64,000 bases of DNA from Streptomyces atroolivaceus (GTDB lineage Bacteria; Actinomycetota; Actinomycetes; Streptomycetales; Streptomycetaceae), in the NCBI RefSeq assembly GCF_000717025.1, contig NZ_JNXG01000011.1, positions 257,785 through 321,784 of the forward strand. Reading direction: 5' to 3'. The first letter of the stretch is position 1; every line of letters starts with the position of its first letter. The notes under the pieces were generated by a model that saw nothing but the letters and a program-made list of their open reading frames with translations, was not told the origin of the DNA and ran no database searches. Of the stretch, positions 58,258 through 64,000 are shown piece by piece. A program made the position numbers and the translations under genes.

Positions 58258-59130
58258 TCAGCCGAAGCCTCGGGCGTCCTGTTTGAGGGCGGTGTCGACG
58301 GTCAGTGCCGCCGCCACGACGAGGCTCAGCAGCGGTTCGGGGAGCTGGTGGTGGATCTGCAGCACGTAGTTGTCCGCCGTGGTGAACATGGTCTTCGCCA
58401 GGCCCTCCCACGTCTTGGTGATCCTCGCGATCTCGGCCCCGTTGTGGTCGACGACGGCGAAGTTCCACGCGCGCCAGTTCTCGGCCCTGATCGCACCGAT
58501 CCGCTGCCCGTCGGCCACCATGGCGAAGTTGATCTTGCCGATGGCGTTCTGCTGGACGATCTCGCCCACGGGCCGCCCGTCCGGGCGCTGCACGACCACC
58601 CGCGACTTGATGAACTTCGCCGGGCGGGTGAGGAGCAGTTGCGGCTGCCCGTAGGCGTCGCGGATCTCCAGTCGGTGCGTGAGGTACTGGTCGATGCTGG
58701 AGACGAACCGGAGCGCCTTGCGCAGGCCGCTCTGGCCGACCTGCACGACCGAACCGACGGTGTTGCCCTGCTGGTCGAAGACGCTGTACTCGTTCGTGAG
58801 CTCGATCAGCTTGGCCTTCTGGTTCACGACCAGGACCTGTTGACCGAAGAGTGAGCCGGCGCCGGGCGCGCCCTGCTGCGGAACGAACTGCTGAGCGCCT
58901 GCCTGCTGCGGAGCGAACTGCTGCCGGGGCGGCACCGCCCCGTGCGGCTGGGCAGTGGGCGGCTGGGCGGTGGGCGGCTGGGCTCCCTGCGGCTGGGCGG
59001 CCACCGGCGCCTGTGCCTGAACCGGGTGGGTGTGCTCGGTCCAGTTGACGCCGTCCCAATAGCGCAGCAGCTGAGGCGCCCCGTGGGGATCGGGATGCCA
59101 ACCCGCAGGTATGTTCGATTGCGTCGTCAC
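58258..59130 (-). CDS. DUF2510 + phospholipid-scramblase-related protein
   Basis: 290 residues. N-terminal DUF2510 (IPAGWHPDPHGAPQLLRYWD, GVNWTEHTHP), a linker of about 75 residues rich in Gln, Pro and Ala, then a tubby/LURP-one-like scramblase domain from about residue 95 (LVVNQKAKLIELTNEYSVFD, GSVVQVGQSGLRKALRFV, RPAKFIKSRVVVQRPDGRPVG, INFAMVADGQRIGAIRAENW) ending in a hydrophobic stretch. Lipid binding is likely; scrambling activity is not established for bacterial members. The GTG at 59130 lies 6 nt after TAGTGT, so the message may be leaderless. Confidence 0.87.
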   Translation of the reverse strand: MTTQSNIPAGWHPDPHGAPQLLRYWDGVNWTEHTHPVQAQAPVAAQPQGAQPPTAQPPTAQPHGAVPPRQQFAPQQAGAQQFVPQQGAPGAGSLFGQQVLVVNQKAKLIELTNEYSVFDQQGNTVGSVVQVGQSGLRKALRFVSSIDQYLTHRLEIRDAYGQPQLLLTRPAKFIKSRVVVQRPDGRPVGEIVQQNAIGKINFAMVADGQRIGAIRAENWRAWNFAVVDHNGAEIARITKTWEGLAKTMFTTADNYVLQIHHQLPEPLLSLVVAAALTVDTALKQDARGFG

Positions 59131-59192
59131 CGGGGCACACTATCCTGCCAAGTTGTGGGCTGAACTCATTGAACATTCACACACCATCTACG

Positions 59193-59624
59193 ATGGCGGC
59201 GATGACCAGAGCGAGCGGGCGGACGGACCGGCGACGGGGCGGCTTCGCCCTGGCCGCCGCGCCGGTCTGGGCACTGATGCTCGTGGCCGTGTTCCTCTGC
59301 TGCTCCCCGGCCGGAACGGCCTCACCCCGCGCCGAGGCCCCTTCCCCGACCGCCGTCAGGGCTTTCACCCCGACGCCGGCGGCAGCTGTGTCGGTCGTCG
59401 TGGCCGACGCCCCGGACGAACGAGGGGTCGGCAGTTCCTGTCATGGAACGGCTGACCACTCGACAGCCGTCGTACTGCCCGGCCACCCCGCTCCCCTCGC
59501 CCTGCCCTGCCCCTCGGAGGCGTTCCGGGCCGCCCCGCTCACCGGAGCCGCGGCCATCCGGGGCCCCACCAACGACGCCGTGGGCGCCGTCGACCAGCTA
59601 CGCCTCCAGGTCCAGCGGATCTAG
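59193..59624 (+). CDS. Small membrane-anchored protein of unknown function
   Basis: 143 residues from the ATG at 59193 (ATG at 59202 also possible). One N-terminal helix (FALAAAPVWALMLVAVFLCC), then an Ala/Pro/Val-rich exported part with two Cys (SSCHGTADHST, ALPCPSEAF) and two His in the first motif that could bind a metal. Precedes DUF3105 and DUF305 genes in the same direction. No family recognised. Confidence 0.6.
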   Translation: MAAMTRASGRTDRRRGGFALAAAPVWALMLVAVFLCCSPAGTASPRAEAPSPTAVRAFTPTPAAAVSVVVADAPDERGVGSSCHGTADHSTAVVLPGHPAPLALPCPSEAFRAAPLTGAAAIRGPTNDAVGAVDQLRLQVQRI

Positions 59625-59742
59625 GCCGCACCCGGATCCGCCTCCGAGCCGCCCGAGCGCCGGAGACGGGCCGTCCGTACGCCTTCGCCCCCGCGTGGCG
59701 CGCCTTCCGCGCACGCGATTCCGCTGAACCCGAGGACCTGAC

Positions 59743-60393
59743 ATGGCTTCCGCCAAGAACCAGAACAGCTCTGCCGCCGCGCGCCGCGCCAAGCTCGAGG
59801 AGGCCCGCCGTAAGGAGCGTGCCCGAGAGCGCCGGAGCCGCATCATCACCATCACGGCGGCCGTCGTCGTGGTCGCCGGCCTGGTCGCCGGGGGCGGCTA
59901 CCTGATGTCGGCCGCCGACGAGCAGGACAAGGCGGAGGAACAGGCCAGGACCTCGCCCGTCACCGGCGAGAAGACCTGGGACGACCTGGCCCAGGAACAC
60001 GTCCAGACTCCCGTCGACTATCCGATGAACCCGCCCGTCGGGGGCGACCACAACCCGGTCTGGATGAACTGCGACGCCGACGTCTACACCGAGGCGATAC
60101 CGAACGAGAACGCCGTCCACTCCCTGGAGCACGGCGCCGTCTGGGTCACGTACAACGACAAGGCGAAGGAAGCGGACGTGAAGGCGCTCTCCGAGCGCGT
60201 CTCCAAGACGCCCTACTCGCTGATGAGCCCCGTGGCCGACCAGAAGGACCCGCTGATGCTCAGCGCCTGGGGCAAGCAGCTCACCGTGAAGAGCGCCACC
60301 GACGCCCGGGTCGCCCAGTTCTTCACCAAGTACGTCCAGGGCGCACAGACCCCGGAGCCGGGAGCCGCCTGCTCCGGCGGGGTCGCCAAGTGA
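59743..60393 (+). CDS. DUF3105 membrane-anchored protein
   Basis: 216 residues. Charged, Lys/Arg/Glu-rich cytoplasmic N terminus, one transmembrane helix (IITITAAVVVVAGLVAGGGYL), then an exported DUF3105 domain with VDYPMNPPVGGDHNPVWMNC, VHSLEHGAVWVTY and a final Cys in GAACSGG. The conserved His, Cys and Met suggest metal or redox function, but the role is not established. 4-bp overlap with the next gene. Confidence 0.9.
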   Translation: MASAKNQNSSAAARRAKLEEARRKERARERRSRIITITAAVVVVAGLVAGGGYLMSAADEQDKAEEQARTSPVTGEKTWDDLAQEHVQTPVDYPMNPPVGGDHNPVWMNCDADVYTEAIPNENAVHSLEHGAVWVTYNDKAKEADVKALSERVSKTPYSLMSPVADQKDPLMLSAWGKQLTVKSATDARVAQFFTKYVQGAQTPEPGAACSGGVAK

Positions 60394-61031
60394 CACCGCC
60401 CGCGCGCGCCCCCCGTTCGCTGGTGTGGGCGGGGGCAGCCGTGTTCGTCGTCGCCATGGGACTCGTCCTGCTGATGGTCGTCCGGCCCTCCGCGGCCTCC
60501 TCGTCGGGGGCGGCCGGTTCCGTCCCCACGGAGAGCTCGGCCGACGTGGGCTTCGCCCGCGACATGTCGGTCCACCATCAGCAGGCGGTGGAGATGGCGT
60601 TCCTCGTCCGGGACCGCACCGAGGACGAGGACGTGCGCCGGCTCGCGTACGACATCATCAACACCCAGGCCAACCAGCGGGGCATGATGCTGGGCTGGCT
60701 GGAGGTCTGGGACAGGCCCAAGAGCTCGGACCGGCCGCCCATGGAGTGGATGGGCCACCCGGTCACCCCCTCCGACGGCTCCCTCATGCCCGGCATGGCG
60801 ACGGACACGGAGCTGGACCGGCTGCGTGCGGCGGAGGGCAGGAGCGCCGAGGTGCTGTTCCTGCGGCTGATGACCGTCCACCACCGCGCGGGGGCGGACA
60901 TGGCCCAGGCCGCGGCCGGCTCGGCGGGCACGGACGAGATCAGGGGTCTGGCGGCGGGGATGGTCCGGGCCCAGGAGTCCGAGATCACGCTCATGGCCGA
61001 CATGCTGAGGGCCAGGGGCGCGAAGCCCTGA
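60390..61031 (+). CDS. DUF305 membrane-anchored protein
   Basis: 213 residues, GTG at 60390. N-terminal transmembrane helix (GAAVFVVAMGLVLLMVV), then two DUF305 repeats, a ferritin-like four-helix fold: DVGFARDMSVHHQQAVEMAF and LFLRLMTVHHRAGADMAQAA, each with an HH pair, plus many Met residues (GMMLGWLEVW, MEWMGH). DUF305 proteins are often found in metal (especially copper) settings. Partner of the DUF3105 protein. Confidence 0.92.
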   Translation: MTPPARAPRSLVWAGAAVFVVAMGLVLLMVVRPSAASSSGAAGSVPTESSADVGFARDMSVHHQQAVEMAFLVRDRTEDEDVRRLAYDIINTQANQRGMMLGWLEVWDRPKSSDRPPMEWMGHPVTPSDGSLMPGMATDTELDRLRAAEGRSAEVLFLRLMTVHHRAGADMAQAAAGSAGTDEIRGLAAGMVRAQESEITLMADMLRARGAKP

Positions 61032-61050
61032 CCCCGGTACGGGCCGGCAC

Positions 61051-61086
61051 GGGCGGGTCCGGTGGCACATGCCGCCGGACCCGCCC
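61051..61086 (+). terminator. Terminator of the DUF3105/DUF305 operon
   Basis: 12-bp perfect stem GGGCGGGTCCGG (61051-61062) and CCGGACCCGCCC (61075-61086), 12-nt loop, 20 bp after the DUF305 stop. Confidence 0.8.
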
Positions 61087-61215
61087 GCCCTCGCGGCACC
61101 GCGAATTCACCTGGCGCCCATGTCCCCCTCATGGGCGCGACACCCCAGCAGCCCTCCAGCGCCCGACACTTCCTGACGAGTCATGGACATGTCCCTCTCA
61201 CGACAGGAAGCATCC

Positions 61216-62520
61216 GTGCGCATGCACCGCTCCCCTCGCCTGGCGGCAACCGCCCTCCTCGGCACGGCGCTGATCACTCTCGTCCCGCTGTCCCCCGCCC
61301 ACGCCCGGTCCCTGCCGTCCGTCGGCCCGACGGCCGAGACGGCAGCGCTGTACGACGACGAGGCGGGCGGCAACGCCAACGCCGACGACCCGGCCATCTG
61401 GCGCAACGACGCCGATCCCGGCCGCAGTCTCGTCGTCGCCACCGCCAAGGAGGGCGGGCTGCGCGTCTACGGTCTGGACGCGTCCCTGGTCCAGACGGTC
61501 GCACCACCGTCGCCTGCGGCGGAGGACGACGCCCCAGGAAGGTTCAACAACGTCGATCTGGTGACGGGGCTGCGCACCCCGTCCGGCCGCGCCGATGTGG
61601 CCGTGGTCAGCGACCGGGGCAACGACCGCCTCCGCATCTACCGTGTCGACCCCTCGCAGCCCGGCGGCCCGCTGAAGGACGTCACGGATCCCGGTGCCGC
61701 CCCGGTCTTCTCGTCCGGTCAGGCCGAGATCAACGAGCAGCGGACGGCGTACGGCCTCGCCACCTGGCAGGACCGTTCCACGGGACGTTCGTACGCGCTC
61801 GTCAGCCGGCGCAACACGACGGACCTGGCGCTGCTGGAGCTGCGGCCGACCGCCGCGGGCACGGTGGGCTACCGCCTGGTGCGCACCCTCTCGCTCCCCT
61901 CGTCCTTCCGGCTCCCGAACGGCACGTCGTGGACGCCGTGCGGTGAGCCCGGTGAGCTTCCCCAGGTCGAGGGCATGGTCGTCGACCCGGAGAACGGCAC
62001 GCTCTACGCGGGCCAGGAGGACGTCGGCATCTGGCGCCTGCCGGCCGCGCTGAACGGGCGTCCGGTCCTGGTGGACAAGGTCCGGGAGTACGGCGTCCCG
62101 GGGACGTACGACCCGGAGACCGAGGAGTGCGCGCCCGGCACGGACCCGGGCTTCGGCGGCAAGCGGCTGGCGGCCGACGTGGAGGGTCTGACCCTCTTCC
62201 GCGAGTCCGGTGGCGACGGCTACCTCATGGCGTCCGGCCAGGGCGACAACAGCTTCGCCCTGTACGACCGTGAGGTCTCCGAGGGCAACGAGTACGAGGG
62301 CGGCTTCCGCGTCACCGCCGTGTCGGCCGACCTCGACGGCAGCGAGGAGTGCGACGGTGCCGCGGTGCTCAACGAGCCTCTGGGTTCCCGCTATCCGAAC
62401 GGGCTGCTCGTGGTCCAGGACGGGCACGAGACCTCCGCGTCGGGTGGCGAGGAGGGCCGGGAGGCGACCGGCTTCAAGTTCGTCGACCTGGGCGCGGTGA
62501 CGGAGGCGGCGGACATGTAG
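61216..62520 (+). CDS. Secreted beta-propeller phytase (3-phytase)
   Basis: 434 residues, GTG at 61216 with ribosome binding site ACAGGAAG. Signal peptide LAATALLGTALITLVPLSPAHA, then a six-bladed BPP phytase that releases phosphate from phytate with calcium. Signatures: NADDPAIWRND near the start, RFNNVDLVTGL, VVSDRGNDRLRIYR, VEGMVVDPENGTLYAGQEDVG, DVEGLTLFRES, LMASGQGDNSFALYDR. Single gene ended by a palindrome. Confidence 0.93.
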   Translation: MRMHRSPRLAATALLGTALITLVPLSPAHARSLPSVGPTAETAALYDDEAGGNANADDPAIWRNDADPGRSLVVATAKEGGLRVYGLDASLVQTVAPPSPAAEDDAPGRFNNVDLVTGLRTPSGRADVAVVSDRGNDRLRIYRVDPSQPGGPLKDVTDPGAAPVFSSGQAEINEQRTAYGLATWQDRSTGRSYALVSRRNTTDLALLELRPTAAGTVGYRLVRTLSLPSSFRLPNGTSWTPCGEPGELPQVEGMVVDPENGTLYAGQEDVGIWRLPAALNGRPVLVDKVREYGVPGTYDPETEECAPGTDPGFGGKRLAADVEGLTLFRESGGDGYLMASGQGDNSFALYDREVSEGNEYEGGFRVTAVSADLDGSEECDGAAVLNEPLGSRYPNGLLVVQDGHETSASGGEEGREATGFKFVDLGAVTEAADM

Positions 62521-62535
62521 GGCCCGGCCGGGCCC
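62520..62535 (+). terminator. 16-bp palindrome at the phytase stop
   Basis: GGGCCCGGCCGGGCCC, starting with the last base of the TAG stop. It can fold as a 6-bp GC stem with a GGCC loop. Confidence 0.5.
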
Positions 62536-62586
62536 TCCGTGCCGGGGGCGGGGGCCCCAGGGACATCGCATAGGCTCGTCGACGAT

Positions 62587-63843
62587 ATGAAGAGCTACCT
62601 CACGCCCCTGGGGTCCAAGGCCGACAAGGACACCGTGCGACGCCACAACCTGAGCCTCGTGCTGCGCGCCGTGCGGGACGAGGGCGAGGCGGGCGAGGCG
62701 ACCCGGGCCGGGGTGTCCGCCCGGGTCGGACTCACCCGGGCCGCGGTCTCCTCACTGGTCGAGCAGTTGCTGGACAGCGGCTTCCTGACGGAGTCGGGCA
62801 AGACCTTCAGCGGTCAGGCGGGACGCCCCGGTACGGCCCTCAAGGTGGCGCGCACCGGGCCCGCCGGGCTCGGCGTGGAGATCAACATCGACTACGTGTC
62901 GGTGTGTGTCGTGGATCTGGCGGGCACCGGCCGGGTCCGGCAGACCGAGCACCTGGACAACCGCGGTGCCCCGCCGGAGGAGGTCCTGGCCCGCGCGGCG
63001 GGGATCGCCGCCCGCACCCTCGACTCGGCGCGGGAACAGGAACTGTGCCCGGTCGGAACCGCGCTCGCGCTGCCGGGACTCGTCTCGGGCGGCTCGGTGC
63101 GCCAGGCTCCGAACCTGGGCTGGAACCAGGTACCCGCCGAGGGGCTGTTCGCGGAGGCGCTCGCCGGCCTGCGTCCGAGCACGGCACCGCTGCCCGTGCG
63201 CTCCGAGAACGAGGCGAACCTCGCGGCACTGGCCGAGCTGTGGTTCGGCGGGCTCGACACGGTCCGCAGCTTCCTCTACCTGACGGGCGAGATCGGTGTC
63301 GGCGGCGCCCTGGTGCTCGACGGCGAACTGCTGCGCGGCGCGCACGGTTTCGCCGGGGAGATCGGGCATGTGGTGGTCGACCCCGCGGGTCCGGAGTGCA
63401 GATGCGGCTCGCGCGGCTGCCTGGAGCAGTACGCGGGCCAGTCGGCGCTGCTGCGCGCCGCCGGAATCGGCGGGGCCGGGGGCGGGGCCGCAGGGGTGAT
63501 GGAGCTGGAGCGTCGTGCGCAGGCGGGTGATCCCGTGACGCTGGCCGCCGTGGCCGACGCCGGCCGGATGCTGGGCCAGGTGCTCTCGGGCGCCGTCAAT
63601 CTGTTCGACCCCGACGCGGTGGTGCTCGGCGGTATATACCGCGGTCTGATGCCGTGGCTCTCGCCGCCCGCGGACGAGGAGCTGACGGGCCGGGTGGTGT
63701 CCGGCCTGTGGTCCCGTGGCGGGGGCAGGCTGCGAGCCTCGTCCGTCGCCGGTGACGCGGCGCGCGGCGCCGCGGCGCTGGTGGTGCAGGACGTGCTGGC
63801 CGACCCGGTCGCGTACGCCCCGCCCGTGTCCGTGGACGCCTGA
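62587..63843 (+). CDS. ROK-family transcriptional repressor (probable xylose regulator)
   Basis: 418 residues. N-terminal winged helix (about 35-75: VSARVGLTRAAVSSLVEQLLDSGFLTE), ROK domain with DLAGTG, sugar-site NEANLAALAELWFG, EIGVGGALVLDGELLRGAHGFAGEIGH (region) and zinc-binding CRCGSRGC (Cys271, 273, 278). Its 3' neighbour on the opposite strand is xylA, and ROK proteins in this place act as XylR repressors, so xylose is the likely inducer (inference). A TAGGCT -10-like element lies 10 nt before the ATG, so the leader is very short. Confidence 0.92.
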   Translation: MKSYLTPLGSKADKDTVRRHNLSLVLRAVRDEGEAGEATRAGVSARVGLTRAAVSSLVEQLLDSGFLTESGKTFSGQAGRPGTALKVARTGPAGLGVEINIDYVSVCVVDLAGTGRVRQTEHLDNRGAPPEEVLARAAGIAARTLDSAREQELCPVGTALALPGLVSGGSVRQAPNLGWNQVPAEGLFAEALAGLRPSTAPLPVRSENEANLAALAELWFGGLDTVRSFLYLTGEIGVGGALVLDGELLRGAHGFAGEIGHVVVDPAGPECRCGSRGCLEQYAGQSALLRAAGIGGAGGGAAGVMELERRAQAGDPVTLAAVADAGRMLGQVLSGAVNLFDPDAVVLGGIYRGLMPWLSPPADEELTGRVVSGLWSRGGGRLRASSVAGDAARGAAALVVQDVLADPVAYAPPVSVDA

Positions 63844-63861
63844 CGACCGGTCCTGCTGGAG

Positions 63862-63898
63862 CCGGGGGCACCCGGCGGTGTCCGCCGGGTGCCCCCGG
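63862..63898. terminator. 17-bp perfect hairpin between convergent ROK and xylA genes
   Basis: CCGGGGGCACCCGGCGG (63862-63878) and its exact complement (63882-63898) around TGT. Serves both genes. Confidence 0.9.
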
Positions 63899-63905
63899 GC
63901 AGGTG

Positions 63906-64000
63906 TCAGCGGGCGCCGATGAGGTGTTCCATGGCGAGCTGGTCGAGGGCTTCGAAGGCCATGGAGCGTTCGGCTGCCGCGGTGGCGTCGAAGTCCTCGT
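63906..64000 (-). CDS. xylA: Xylose isomerase, C-terminal end only
   Basis: Thirty-one codons before the TGA at 63906-63908: [20 protein letters not shown] then [10 protein letters not shown]. This is the C-terminal helix of Streptomyces-type xylose isomerase, with the family ending LDQLAMDHLLGAR. The rest of the gene lies beyond the window. D-xylose to D-xylulose isomerisation, probably controlled by the convergent ROK protein. Confidence 0.85.
   Translation of the reverse strand, partial: EDFDATAAAERSMAFEALDQLAMEHLIGAR

Noticed and set aside
1..64000. tRNA, rRNA, prophage or integrated element
   Set aside because: No cloverleaf-type GTTCGAATC arms, integrase, transposase or att-like duplications were seen by eye; a tRNAscan and IS search would settle it.

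Overview
The window is very GC-rich and carries Streptomyces hallmarks: a WhiB-family regulator, a conservon (cvnA-E), an XRE/DUF397/HATPase (abaA-like) locus, a small two-domain laccase, an actinobacterial mce operon and a PcaV-controlled protocatechuate cluster. Codon use is strongly G/C at third positions. Only one in-frame TTA (bldA-type) codon was noticed by eye, in the PucR-family regulator. I read the DNA as an ordinary chromosomal segment of a Streptomyces or close relative. No rRNA, tRNA, CRISPR array, insertion sequence or prophage was recognised.

Layout. 0-5.4 kb: end of a GH46 chitosanase, a 27-bp tandem repeat array running into a hairpin, a WhiB-like gene, a two-domain VOC protein, an SNF2-type helicase and a Tat-exported small laccase. 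5.6-10.4 kb: a two-gene secreted operon (ThuA plus sorbosone-dehydrogenase-like protein; cupredoxin plus Ig-like repeats plus DUF1080). 10.4-13.6 kb: a membrane protein and a LigD-type polymerase domain, divergent from a LigC-type ATP-dependent DNA ligase.

13.6-26.9 kb: one long minus-strand mce operon (ATPase, two YrbE permeases, six Mce proteins, four Mce-associated proteins) ending in a lytic transglycosylase. 27.6-33.5 kb: four secreted beta-type proteins of unknown function, divergent from a PucR-family regulator. 33.7-35.7 kb: a small protein, an SCP2 sterol-carrier protein and an acyl-CoA dehydrogenase. Three TTAC-N6-GTAA palindromes are placed before these genes. 35.8-40.3 kb: gene remnants, an ATP-grasp protein, a DHA2 exporter with a winged-helix-like tail, and a YchJ-like protein.

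40.4-43.4 kb: a DUF574-type methyltransferase and an abaA-like locus around a near-ideal inverted repeat. 43.8-49.8 kb: a GH4 6-phospho-beta-glucosidase and a conservon whose P450 has an unusual C-terminal tail. 50.4-53.5 kb: a MarR regulator overlapping an FUSC-type exporter, and another VOC protein. 53.5-58.0 kb: pcaV divergent from pcaHGBL, with a clear promoter flanked by two PcaV-type operators.

58-64 kb: an acetyltransferase remnant, a DUF2510-scramblase protein, a probable operon (small membrane protein, DUF3105, DUF305), a beta-propeller phytase, a ROK regulator and the last 31 codons of xylA. Several functional modules can be proposed: lipid/sterol import and use (mce, SCP2, acyl-CoA dehydrogenase, perhaps the secreted beta-proteins); aromatic-acid export and degradation (MarR/FUSC, pca); and extracellular sugar oxidation with copper proteins (laccase, 5.6-10.4 kb operon). 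The module-level links are inference from gene order.
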